NCBI GenBank assembly: GCA_030268105.1
Contig: BSDZ01000013.1
Coordinates: 2,337,001-2,401,000, forward strand
From: Volvox africanus
Taxonomy: Eukaryota; Chlorophyta; Chlorophyceae; Chlamydomonadales; Volvocaceae
DNA: 64,000 nucleotides
Direction: 5' to 3'
This document shows, piece after piece, positions 52,201-63,553 of the stretch (within the stretch, counting starts at the first letter, position 1; each line of letters starts with the position of its first letter). A program made the position numbers and the translations under genes. The notes below the pieces were generated by a model that saw only the letters and a list, made by a program, of their open reading frames with translations, had not been told where the DNA came from and searched no databases.

Positions 52201-55200
52201 CCATCGGAGGGGTGCTCGCGAAGGACCCTTCGGGAGGATGGGGAGCAAACCACGAAACGTTCGGTCCCTTAAGAAGAGAGTGAAAGGGAGCGGTGTCGCA
52301 AAGAGACTCTAAATAACTCATTAACTCACTAACCTGGGGGGATCGGGTGACATCGTGGGTTCAGTGCTGCATTGCCACAACTAAGAACAGGGTATCCCGT
52401 CAGTCCTCACCGCTTTTTAAGCCCTGGAACTTAGGGTTAACTTACTTTAATTTGTTCTTTACGAACCACTGGTTTCATTTCCACATCGGGGGGCTAGGTC
52501 TGCTCGGCAGGCATACTGTTGACTCACCTAACCTCCCACTGAACCCGTCGTGGGCAACAGAGCCCCATCCTGCTTCAACTACATCTCTACCTGCCCATCC
52601 AAACCTTCCCTGTCCCCAGCCCTCATCCTCGAGTATGTCGTTTCCATGACGCACCTCAGCAGATTCGTGTATTTGCCCTCATAGTAGCCATTGAGCGCCG
52701 GGTCTGCGAACTTGAGGTACAAGGCATCCAGCGCCGGGTGGCCGTTCCAAGCGTTGAACTCGGGCCAGTCCATCACGCTTAGCGGCTGATAGGAGTTGAC
52801 TTCGCCTGGCCGGGACGGGATTCAACAACGGGGGATTGTTAGGAGGGTTGGTCAAGATGGGGCCGCGTACAAGAGCTTCAGGGCTTGTTCATGTATGACT
52901 GCAAAAGCTTGTGAAGATCGACAAGGGGAGTAGCGGGTAGGACCGACGGAGGAGAGAGGAGAGAGGAGTGAGGAGAGAGGAGAGAGGAGAGAGGAGAGAG
53001 GAGAGAGGAGAGAGGAGAGAGGAGAGAGGAGAGAGGAGAGAGGAGAGAGGAGAGAGGAAGGGAAAGAATGCGGATTCGTTTGTCACGCATACAGTCGTCA
53101 TCCAAGTGGATGGGCGATGCCTGCACCTTGCTGGTTACCCCGCCCGGCAGCAGCCGGCAACTAGCTGTACCCGCTCCCCTTGGAAAGGGTCCTACCTTCG
53201 CCCTTGATTGGCCACACTGACAGCCCTTTCGCCGCCACCGCCTCCTGAATCGTCCACACGCGCCGCATGTACGAGTGGTTCACCAGCAGGGCCTTGATAG
53301 CGGAGCGGCTCAGGAATGACGGACCCCCTGCAACAACACCAAGCGCGTCCCAGAGGCGCCACGGTGGTTCGATCGAAGTGAGAGATGAAGGCTTTGAGAT
53401 GATGAGACAGCATTATAGTCGCGGAATAAGGTGGTAATCGGCGGGGTTTTAGGGTTTAGGGTTTATATATTATAGGGTTTTTATTCCCTTAAGAGGAAGG
53501 AACGGCGCACGACGACAGCGAACAAACCCATGGGGTGCGATAACGTGGATTGCAGAACTTACTGCTGAAATTCATCTCGCTGTTGTACTGCTGTACGATG
53601 GCCTCAGCATCCTGCGGGAAAGAATCGAATATGAATGGTGAGATCCATGTTGTGGCTGCACGAAACGCTGTATGCGTGTCAGGCGTTGAGGAGGGTGGAT
53701 TTGATAGGTTGGCAGACGACAATCAATACGTAGCCCGATAAACGCAATCCAATGTCAGGAGTAAATAGTGTCCACCGACACCATAAGTGCGTTTACGTCT
53801 AAGGGCGGCAACGACCTAATTCCCGAAACACACACCGATGGTGGGTCGAAACACGGTAACCAACGGTGAATATAATGTACTCATCCTTTCAACGCACACT
53901 TCCGCCTCATCATTCGGAATCACGGGCTACAGACATCCTGGCAGGTCGGTTCGGTAATTAATGCGGTAATGCATTATACAGAAATGTCAGTGAGCGTTGC
54001 AAACCGCTGCGGGACATCATGGCCAGCTTCACATGATGCCACGCTAGGTCCCCGTCTGTGGGCCCTGATGCCAACATGCTTGCTATCAAGTGCCGCACCC
54101 TCTTGCTCATGATGGTGCCCGTCGCATCATCCACCACGGGGGCAAGCATCAAGTAAACCTGCGGTCCCGGGGCGGAATCCATGTGGGCGATAGGGGACCT
54201 TGATTTAAGGGCGAACTTTGGGGAGGTAGAAAAACCCGTGCATTTTGAAGCTTTTGGATAGGATATCTCAAGAGGAGATCGAAGGGGGGGGAGGGTAAGA
54301 CTTATCCTTTTCATTCACTCTTTTACACTATTTAGCTGGACAGCCGTCATGCGGTAGCGCACGTGACGTGAATTGACAGTACAACACGCGCTCAAGGCCC
54401 GACAACAACATGATCGTAAACCGCCAGACCTCCTCAGCCCCCCTCCTACGCTCAACAATCCTAAGTTCACAACCCTAAGTTCAAGGCAGAATGACCATGA
54501 GTGGCACCCAGCCAGCTCAAAAAGTCCGTGCAAAAGCAGTTCGTGCAGGCGGAGCTTACGTTGCCAGCTGTGTAGATGGCGGGGCTGTCCTTGATGTGAC
54601 CCATCTTCGTTTCTTCGTCCGCGTCCTGAAGCGACAGCATGAATCATAGACATGGGTGACGCGGCAGTCAGGTTTTTACAGTAGCCGATGTTATCGGGTG
54701 GTATGTACACAGCTGTGTAACACTTACGCGCGCGTACTCTCATCAACATCACATCACTACAGGCGCGTGGTGCTTCGAGCCGCTTCGGAAGCTTGCAGCC
54801 CCGTTCTCTACGTGTCCGCCCTCGAATCGTGTAAGGTTTTGGACCCCTTCGAATGGACCAGATCTAGGCGTGAAGGCCTAAGATGCGCTGTGGGCTGTGG
54901 TGGGGTGTGGTGGGGTGTGGTGGGGTGTGGTGGGGTGTGGTGGGGTGTGGTGGGGTGTGGTGGGGTGTGGTGGGGTGTGGTGGGGTGTGGTGGGGTGTGG
55001 TGGGGTGTGGTGGGGTGTGGTGGGGTGGGGTGTGGTGGGGTGTGGTGGGGTGGGGTGGGGTGTGGTGGGGTGGGGTGGGGTGGGGTGGGGTGTGGTGGGG
55101 TGGGGTGTCGTAACCCTTGCAATCAAATCCTCACGATCAGTCCGGCTGTGCACCAAATCGACACACCTGCGGGACACACATTTGGTCCACCCAGGCGTAG

Positions 55201-56086
55201 TCCGCCTTCTTGTTGGTGTAGAGCCACAACAGCCACGCAGCCACCTGGGGATGGGCAACGGGGCATGATGCAGCAACATCGGCAATAGCACTATCGCGAG
55301 CTGTAGTTGTAGCTGTAGCTGTAGCTGTAGTGAAAGCGACAGATACACGACCAGTCAGGTCAGTGGCAGCACGCAATATTTTCGTACAGGTGACGGGTGC
55401 ACGTTGGCAGCGAGAGTTAATCTTTTCGAGGCCAGATGAGGGCGACATTATTATCCTTTTGCTTCGGAACCAATGAGCACCGACCTCGATCTGCAGGGAG
55501 TTGCCATCCGCCAGCGACCAGTCCACAGGCCGTGCACCGTCGTTTAGGTTTTGGATACCGTAGCCCACAGAGCCGCAGTCGGACAACCACCTTTTGAAGT
55601 CCTGAATGTTCTCATTACTAGCTCGGCTGCGCCACCGGTAGGACAGCACAGCGGCGCCCTGCGTACATGATGAGCAAGGATTTGGTATGTGTATGGGAGG
55701 GATATGGATCTGTTGAGTCAGGCAGTGTCAGTGTAGCTGGCCTCCGGAACGAATGTGCGCACGACTGAGAACGACCGAAAACACAAAATAGAGCATAGTT
55801 GCTTCGAACGTTAGCAGTACAATTGCTATTAAGTTATTGTTGTGGACGGTGACTGTGCTAGCGGACGAGGCCGAAACCGGGCAGGAGCTCAAGGGCGCAA
55901 CAGCGAAAGAACGGAAGTCGCTTGCGATAGCTTCCATTCGCGAAACCGTACCTGTAATGGTTGATCAGTTATCTTGCAGTTTTCAAGCTGCCATTTGTCC
56001 AGCTGGTATTGCGTTGAGGCACTTCCACTTCGTTTCAGGTTTGACAGCAACGCCGGAATGTTGTCAATAGGTAGATACCGTGGCAT
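49277..56086 (-). CDS. HET-domain-like protein with unrecognised C-terminal region, 14 exons
   Basis: Exons: 56086-55952, 55658-55485, 55244-55167, 54625-54560, 54158-54033, 53611-53563, 53327-53196, 52805-52655, 52227-52071, 51492-51326, 50828-50705, 50418-50148, 49843-49743, 49408-49277. All junctions agree in phase and give 620 residues from ATG to TAA. The N-terminal part matches the block order of the fungal HET domain: VLSYRWR at about 49-55, YAWVDQMCVPQDADEETKMG at about 119-138, SPAIYTAGN at about 143-151, and RRVWTIQEA at about 231-239. In fungi, HET proteins trigger cell death after non-self contact, and the fold is distantly related to TIR domains. Residues about 254-620 have no motif I know; they contain FPEDRVLALVPL-like and VAPHPGQPKYW stretches and a Gly-rich VVVVSGGGL strand. 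No signal peptide or membrane helix is evident, so a cytosolic location is likely. The family call is from motifs only. Confidence 0.75.
52949..53059. repeat. (GAGAGGA)n heptanucleotide repeat
   Basis: Around fifteen GAGAGGA units, almost perfect, in the intron between HET-like exons 7 and 8. The array is purine-only on the plus strand, so the pre-mRNA of this minus-strand gene has a long pyrimidine tract just inside the intron. Confidence 0.92.
53446..53482. repeat. Interstitial telomere-like tract
   Basis: The sequence reads TTTTAGGG, TTTAGGG, TTTA and, after a short AT break, TAGGGTTTTT. TTTAGGG and TTTTAGGG are the telomere units of Volvox-type and Chlamydomonas-type algae. It lies in the intron between HET-like exons 6 and 7. 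Two to three units is short and could arise by chance. Confidence 0.4.
54897..55108. repeat. (TGTGGTGGGG)n decanucleotide satellite
   Basis: About 210 bases of a ten-base unit with later five-base GGGGT variants, inside the HET-like intron between exons 3 and 4. On the plus strand the G-runs of four repeat every few bases, so G-quadruplex formation is possible; the transcribed strand carries the C-rich complement (CCCCACCACA). Confidence 0.93.
55300..55332. repeat. (GTAGCT)n microsatellite
   Basis: Five or so GTAGCT/GTAGTT units in the intron between HET-like exons 2 and 3. Confidence 0.8.
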
Positions 56087-59000
56087 CTTGCTTCGCTTCA
56101 GGTAGTAAGCGGCTTACGTTCAACAAAAAAGCATTCTCTTTGTTTAAGTGTCCTTTATAACCCACGGGTGCCCGCCTTTACTATTCAACGTTCGTTGCCG
56201 TACATGACCTGTATTCCGAAAACCTTTTCCGACACAAGGCGAACCGACTTGTGAGACTCCGGAATGAAAAATCATTCTGAGATTATTTATATATAATACA
56301 GAAACGCAAATGGTGGTTGCTCATATCATGAATAAGACGGGTCGACAGCATCTGTACGAACCATACAGATGCCCGCCCTTGAAGACGAAGCACAACATTT
56401 GACATAGGATAATGAAATTTTCACATTTGATAAATGAGTTCGTACAGTTTTATGCGGAACGCGCGCCTAACTTGTGGGCTTTGTCGATATGGAGGACGAC
56501 AAGTATTTAGACGCGTAAGCTGCAAAGATATCAATCAATCATATGAGATTAATCTTATCATTTTACAGTAGCTCTAAATCAGTTCTATCTTCCTTGTGAG
56601 CAGTCAACGTCACGCTCACGTCTGCGAACAGAGGCATTTAAGCTCTTGAGACATACGGCTAAATATGAATTAAAAACATAATGATGTTTAAATATGTTTT
56701 ATTCGAAAGTGGAGTTACAGATCGGGGCTGCAGAGCACGCCAACCGTCTTAGGCATGACCGTGGAAACGCCATGTAGGAGTGCTTACCATGCTGTGGGTC
56801 AACATGATATTTTAATATTTAGTTTTGATATTCCATATGCATTTGTGATCATAGAGTCCGAATCGGCTGTCGGCGTTTCTCGTAGGTTGCGTCAGTCTTG
56901 GTCAACAGATAAGTGATTCGGGGTTGGTCCAAGGCTGAAATGGAGCCCAAACTGACATGGATTCAGGAGGCCTATATGGGCTGACTTGAGCTATGAGCGA
57001 CCCCCATACGCCTAATCTCCCCCCTCCCCCAGCTATCCCCGATGAGGAGGTCCTTACGCAACGCTTCCTCCACGCATGGGGCCCCACACCCAGCCCTACT
57101 CAGGATTCTGACGATTACGGCAGAAAATAAGCTTGGAGTAGTGCCAAAATATTTCTTTCTAGATAATTTACAATCGGCAACCTTCGCGTGAGCACCGCGC
57201 AGTAACCCCGTTCCACCCCATTAACCCATTTCCTACCATTCCTTACCTACATTTTCAAGCGAAGAGAGCGGCCCTTTCATTATAATAGCACAAAGATAAA
57301 AACGGGAAAATATATATCTATATATAGATTTATAGATATGTATCATTCTAAATGGACTGCAACAGCTGAGCCCAACTACCCGGTTACGTTCGCAGCTTGG
57401 AAGGCCGGCGATTACCGAGCGCAACTTGTAAGGCTGTTTAGATTAATTGCATTTATAATGTTCCATATGTAGGTTTTTATATGGCATATTTTAACGCGTT
57501 GTTCTCTGGTTAGCTCTTCCGAGATCCTGTCTAGGGCGGGGTGCGGGGCCCCATGCGTGGAGGAAGCGCCCGGGAAGGGCCCTGACAGGGCCCCATAAGG
57601 GGGAATTCGGCGTGTTGAACCCCTGAATTTCAATTTTTTATCATACAGACATTCTTATAATATAATTATAGAAATACTTGGAAACGCTCTGCATTTCTGT
57701 GGCCGACAAATGAGAGAAAGCCCACATGCCGACTTTGGGTTTTCATTTGCATGTGCACAGAACTCAGGTGATGAATCTACCAATCTATATAGTATGGATA
57801 TTCATTTTTACATATATATTCAGTGAATAAAGTCTTGCATCCGTAATTTCCACTTTCCATGCTGCGAATCGCATCTAAACACGATTCGTAAAAACGACTT
57901 TCAACAATACTTACATACATAAATTTGAACTCATATTCTAATCACGCTTATATATAGGTGAATCGTGGACCGCGTTTCTGTCTTACTTTTGTTTTCAGGC
58001 CAAAAAGATTTCCTCGGCGTCGGTACGACGCGACTTCCTACGCCTGCAGAAACAGGCCGGATGTGCAGGGCGAATCGGCTCCGACTCGGGATAGGCTGCC
58101 TTCGGATTGGCTCAGTCTCCTCACACATGAAGCCTTTTTGTTTAAATCAAGATATACGTGGTATCATCTTGTTCATTCATGGCTGACACATAAATCAATG
58201 CGCACAATTTCGCACGGAGTAAACCACTCCTGATGACTTCTGTCATGTTTGTACAATCCAGGGGATAATATCAATCACGAGAGCGAAACAAAATTAAAGC
58301 ATGACCAGGTAACCTTCACCTCCCTTGGGTATCGGGAGGGACTAGGGAATATTTGTGGCGCATCTGCCAAAAAACATGAACATGACAAGCAAAGTTAAAT
58401 ACATTTCAAAAAAAATACCCTACACTTTCGAGCACTCCACTGGCCTATGCTCGCCATTTAAAGTACGAGCGAGCGGCGAACCGCCATGACAGGAACACAT
58501 TAAGCATTCAGCACCCAAGTCTTAATGCACTTCATGCGGATGAGCATTTTTTTAAGAAGTCGAGGCGGCAAAATTTCGGAGAAATGAATTGCAAATGATG
58601 CTATCGACATATCATGGGAAAGATATGCGAAGTTCAAATGCCCTCGTACGTATGCTTCTCGTAAACGAACAAAGCTCCAAGCGCAGTCATGGTGTTGGGA
58701 GTGCCGCAGTGCCCCCACCAGCCCAACCGCCCAGATAGAGCAGGCCCGAGCACTGTGTCAGCCAGGTGCTGATCCACTCTTCCGTCGCGGAGTTCATGGT
58801 TACGGAGCCGAACCTATATCCTCAGAGGTCATCGTTAAGGAGGAATCAATGCACATTGGCAACAACAGTGCAGATAGGCGCTTTGAAGGTTGGAATCCCG
58901 TACGCAGAGTTAAGGGTTCAGAATGGGGTGGGTAACTGGGTAGGAGCACCAAAGCATACAGACCTGAATAAATTTTGTTGAGTAGTTATCTACCTGGTCA

Positions 59001-60469
59001 GTCAATATACGAGAAATATCCCGCCAAGAGTAAGAAAGACTACGTATTGCAATCTGCCGCTGATCTCGCTCGCCCAGCAGCAGGGTGCCCGAGGAGGGTA
59101 TCAATGGGCCTCAGATGTGGCTAAGCACCTGGCTATGAATATCGTTTTTCTCATATCTAAATATTCCCAAGGGGGCCGTGTCGGTATCTAAATGGCATGA
59201 TTTCGTATTTAGATGCGGTTAAAGGGAAAGCCTGGATATTTAGATGCGGCTTACCAGATATCTAGATGCGGCTACCGGGGTTGCACGCGCACCACTGGTG
59301 CGCGAGGTCCACTCACACAGATCGTTCACCTTAATCAACGATTTTATATGTTTAGTGATTGGCTATACACATGTACACATATTTTCCACAACTGCAGTGT
59401 TCAGTGCTAGTAGTGCTAGTCATGGGTTTCGGGGCACACATTTTCGCTACATGAACACGCATCAAATACCACATACAATTATATACATTTTTACATCCTC
59501 AGCAATCCATACACAATTAGGGTAGAGGTGTTTAGGGGCACATTAGGCGGCTAGAAAAGTATCTAGATGCGGGTAAGGAGGGGTGTTCTTAAGTATCTAG
59601 ATGCCGCTGCAAGCTAGATGCCAGCCAAATATCCCCTTTCCACATGCAAGATGCGGCAGGTTTGTGATACCCTTCGGCGCCCGTGACAACCTCCTGCTCG
59701 ATCATGCCAAACGAATTGCGGAGCAATTTGAGTGGGCGACCAGGTTGATAGCGAGTTTACTAGCTGAGGTACCACTCTCATTCATTAAACTTCTCACATG
59801 GTCCGATAAGAGATGTATCTGCATCTAGTGTGGGCGCCGCTAGTAGAATAAAATGTTTAAAACGTATAGTAGCTCAACATGTATATGAATTTGTAAATCG
59901 TGAAACTGCTCTTCCCGGCATGATGCGAACCTCGATCGACGCGTTTTGTACAAGGGTAGCCCTGTACAATGCGGGCCACGAAAATATTCAAACATTTGCG
60001 AATAGTTTCATTGAACATAATATAGTATTATTAATAATAAATCAACAACCTCTTTTATGCAGGTAGCACGTGTGAAGCTGCCATCGCGAAGGGCAATTAC
60101 CTGGCACTTTATTTCGTACATACAGGAGTGACAAACGATGCGGACTCCTTGAAACCTATAAAGAGGGTCCGGTTATATATACTTCATGAAATGTATAGCT
60201 AAACCTTGCTGGTCTTTCCTCGATTCCTCTCCTGGTTGATTGGTCAGTTTCTCGGTTACAAACTTGTTAAAGCCCGTAAGGCCCGGACGAGACAAGAAGC
60301 TCAAGGGGCCGCAATTTCGATAGAAAAAAAATTGAAGAAAATAAAACAAATAACCCAAATAATTTTTGTCTTACTGTTTGCTTCACCTCATACGACCATT
60401 TGGGGCTGCGGGGTACGGTACCCTTCGTTTCGAAGGGCTTGTTGGAACCAATAACTCTATATTAAGACA
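56087..60469. other. AT-rich intergenic region, about 4.4 kb
   Basis: No exon chain with recognisable motifs was found. The base composition is visibly more AT-rich than the gene-bearing parts (for example 56280-56720 and 57270-57960). A palindrome-like AT stretch (TATATCTATATATAGAT) lies near 57309-57325. The stretch 59150-59830 holds copies of a short repeated motif described separately. Confidence 0.45.
59150..59830. repeat. Dispersed copies of a TATCTAGATGCGGCTA-like motif
   Basis: Direct copies or near copies occur at about 59156, 59186, 59203, 59236, 59258, 59559, 59594 and 59616. The core is TATCTAGATGCGG, with T/A and C/T changes (TATTTAGATGCGG, TATCTAAATGGC). A related palindromic version, TATCTGCATCTAG, sits at about 59815. 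The spacing is irregular, unlike a simple satellite. Confidence 0.6.
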
Positions 60470-63400
60470 ATGCTTACATTCGTGCAAAAATTGGCCGCGA
60501 TGGTCATGCTGCTAGCTTTGCCGTCCAGCATGTCGGCTCCTAGCCAAACGCAGTCTCCACCCCCCTCCAACGTCTACGACCTAATCATAATTGGCTCTGG
60601 CATGTCTGGACTTGGTGCGGCTAAGCGTGCCAAGGAACTGGGCGTGGCGAAGATACTGATTCTCGAGGCACGCGACCGCTTTGGTGGTCGCACCATCACT
60701 CAGCCGCTCAACATTACACTGCCGCCAAACGCTCCCGCACCAGCTGCCATCGATTTGGGAGCGGCTTGGATTCATCGCATTTCGGGCGCCCGGGGCTTCA
60801 ATCCCATGGTGAGTGTTGGAAGCATTGTGCAAGTTACGTGTTGTTTGTTGTGTCGTGACGTACGCGCTTCAACCACTCCCCATAAGGGGTTTACGCCCCG
60901 GACTATCCAACCCGTTAATGGAATAGTTCGTATACTATTGGGTTCAGAGTGCGGAGATTCGAAATGAGGCGGGATTTGGTTAAGTGTCTCCGGCATGACG
61001 TCTTCTATTGTACGAACACCACTGCGCGCAGCTGAATTCTGGCAATTTACGCCAGAACGTACGGAACGTACGGAACCATGTTAAAACCTTGGAAATTGTC
61101 AGCATAGGCGGAGCACCAGGCAGATGCGGGTACAAGCAAGCTCTTAAAGGCTCCATCGGCAAGCCGGACCGGCCCCTTTATATGATATGTTTCTTCCCTT
61201 TTCCCCCCGAATACATATTAGAAATGCGCTCTCGCTCGCACCTGCCTGCCCCTATCAATTTCTCCTACAACTCCCCCGCAGGTGTATCCCTCCTGCTCCC
61301 ATTATTACTTTGCTGCAGGCGTAGTTTTGCGCCCATGCTGCCATCGCTCACGCTTCCGACCAACCCCCTACTCAGTTTGTTCTCGCTGACCCACCCACAC
61401 GTCCACCCAGGCTAAGGTCGCGAACGAGTCCGGGTCTGGCTACGTGACGACGTCGGAGGCGGGGTTGAGCTTTGATCCTAAGGTGAGAGGGGAGGAGTGG
61501 AGGATAAACGAGGTGTGCTGGGAAAATGTAAGAAATGTAGGGCCCACGACGCAGTCTTGATGGTAAACGACGACCGCAAAACACACATACACACACATGC
61601 AGACCGGCCAGAGGTTACGGATCGCCGCCCACCCAATCAATGCTCTCTCGTCATCCCCATGGAATTGATTTCCAGGGCGTCGAGGACACCGACCTATGGG
61701 ACAGCACACTTCAAGATATGCTTGACCGATGGGAGGTGAGTACGGGGAGTACGGGAAGTACGGAACATCAGGGCCAACATGTACGTATCTACCAACCAAT
61801 TGAGAACGGGACATGGGGGGACATGGGGATTAAACCATAAGATTACATTGATGCGCATGGTATCTCTGAACGTGTGTGTTTTCGGGAGCTCCAGAGCTCT
61901 CTCCTCTTTGCGGCACCTCTGCACCTCTGCACCTCCAGATCTCTGCACCGTTCGTTGCCATGAGTGGTGTGTTTTCTTTGACACGTCCCATCTCGTAGCT
62001 CCCGCAGTCCACGCACACCTCCGCAACACCCATTAGACGAGACCCAGATCTCCCATATACGCGTGCTGTAGCTATTGCTCACATCTATATCCCCCTTCGG
62101 CTTCGGATTGCTATGGCGTTGGGCCGGTCCGCTTCGTTTTTCATGTTGTTGAAGACCACTTCATGGCGCATCTAAACAATCCGTTGGTATCCCCGCCCCC
62201 GTGTCCGTACGTTTTTTACGGAAACTGTATGTACGGCGGCACAGGTGTACTACGAGAAGTACCTCGATGGCAACCCCAAGGACTCTGACAGCCTCCTAAC
62301 TGTCTATAACCAGTGAGTCTTGATACCATCTGTCGACAGATATAATAAGTATCGTCATGTTTTAGGCGTGATAGTGCGTCAGTGAAATGAGTGGGGGGGA
62401 TTACATGGCATGGCGATTGGATTGGCGATGGCGAGCAAACGCCCGACCTCAACCCGCATTTTGCTTGCCCTCAACCCGGGTGGCTGCATACTTAGGGACG
62501 CGCTTTCTCTCCTACATCAACATCCCACAGGTTCATTCAGAGCGCGTCTTGGAGCACGCTGCAAAAGGCCGCCTTGCTGCAGGTACAGGGGAGGAGGGTG
62601 GTGGGTAAGGGGTTTGGTATGTGCTGCCGGCTCCACGAGCCGCATGCCAAAGCGGTGAATCGGAACAGGGTACCCAACAAGCCATGGGGCCGGGGGCCCG
62701 GGGATTGGGGCTGGCCGCGGTCCTTCCGGGTCTTTGCGTGTGTGTGTGTGTCTCTCTCTCTGTCTCTCTCTGTCTCTCTCTGTCTCTCTGTCTCTCTGTC
62801 TCTTGGTCTCTCGGTCTCTCGGTCTCTCGGTCTCTCGGTCTATCGGTCTCTCGGTCTCTCGGTCTCTCGGTCTCTCGGTCTCTCGGTCTCTCGGTCCCTC
62901 GGTCTCTCTGTCCCTCGGTCTCTCTGTCCCTCGGTCTCTCGGTCTCTCGGTCTCTCGGTCTCTCGGTCTCTCTGTCCCTCGGTCTCTCTGTCTCTCTGTC
63001 CCTCTGTCCCTCTGTCCCTCTGTCCCTCTGTCCCTCTGTCCCTCTGTCCCTCTGTCCCTCTGTCTCTCGGTCTCTCAGTCTGTGGCGGTTTCGGAGCGCA
63101 GGTTAAGTCAGGGGAGATGCGTCGCCCTGAACTTGTAGGGCGCCTTTGTCTTGCACATGCTTCTCGTGATGGTGATGGTGATGGTGATGCTCCTTACTTT
63201 TTCTGGTGCTGCACCTACCTGTCTCCACACATCCATTCCCGTAGGGATTGACGACGGAGATCGCAATGGACTACGCGGCCGACCTGAGCCAGCTGTCAGG
63301 TCCTTGGTCGCAGAGCGACCAAAACTGGGGTAATGGACCTGATGCTCTGCCCCTCCGCGGATACAGCGCCTTGATCTCGTACCTAGCCGCCAATAAGACC

Positions 63401-63553
63401 ATCTGGACCAACTACGTCGTAGATGTGATCGACTACAGCAATCCCGCCCTCGTCAACGTCAGCGGCCGCATCCTTAAGGGGCCAGGGACAGGGGCCAAGT
63501 TCACGCTGCAAGCCAAGGGCGTAATCAACACCATGCCGCTGGGCTATTTGCAA
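60470..63553 (+). CDS. Secreted FAD-dependent amine oxidase (polyamine oxidase-like), 3' end not in view
   Basis: Exons: 60470-60808, 61411-61482, 61676-61735, 62245-62312, 62531-62582, 63245-63553, joined in phase (299 residues visible). Residues 1-22 form a signal peptide (MLTFVQKLAAMVMLLALPSS, then Met-Ser-Ala). The FAD-binding fold follows: DLIIIGSGMSGLGAAKRAKE (GxGxxG at 42-47) and ILEARDRFGGRT, the amine-oxidase signature. DLGAAWIH lies further on. Later exons give GVEDTDLWDSTLQDMLDRWE, VYYEKYLDGNPKDSDSLLT and LRGYSALISYLAANKTI. NVSG offers an N-glycosylation site. Exon 6 ends with VINTMPLGYLQ, the middle of the family's substrate domain. About 200 residues including the final FAD-contacting block are still missing and probably lie beyond 64000. 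The enzyme oxidises amines or polyamines to aldehydes with release of hydrogen peroxide; the exact substrate cannot be told. Confidence 0.85.
62742..63082. repeat. TCTCTG/TCTCGG-type pyrimidine repeat in an amine oxidase intron
   Basis: A 340-base array of CTCTGT, CTCGGT and CCTCTGT units inside the intron between exons 5 and 6. It is pyrimidine-rich in the sense strand. Long Leu/Ser/Val open frames in three plus-strand phases come from this repeat and are not genes. Confidence 0.93.

Noticed and set aside
54656..55348. Gly/Cys/Trp and His/Pro/Thr repeat frames on both strands
   Set aside because: They are products of the TGTGGTGGGG decamer array inside an intron of the HET-like gene.
62574..63251. 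Three overlapping Leu/Ser/Val-rich plus-strand frames of up to 225 codons
   Set aside because: They come from the TCTCTG/TCTCGG repeat in an amine oxidase intron and occur in all phases.
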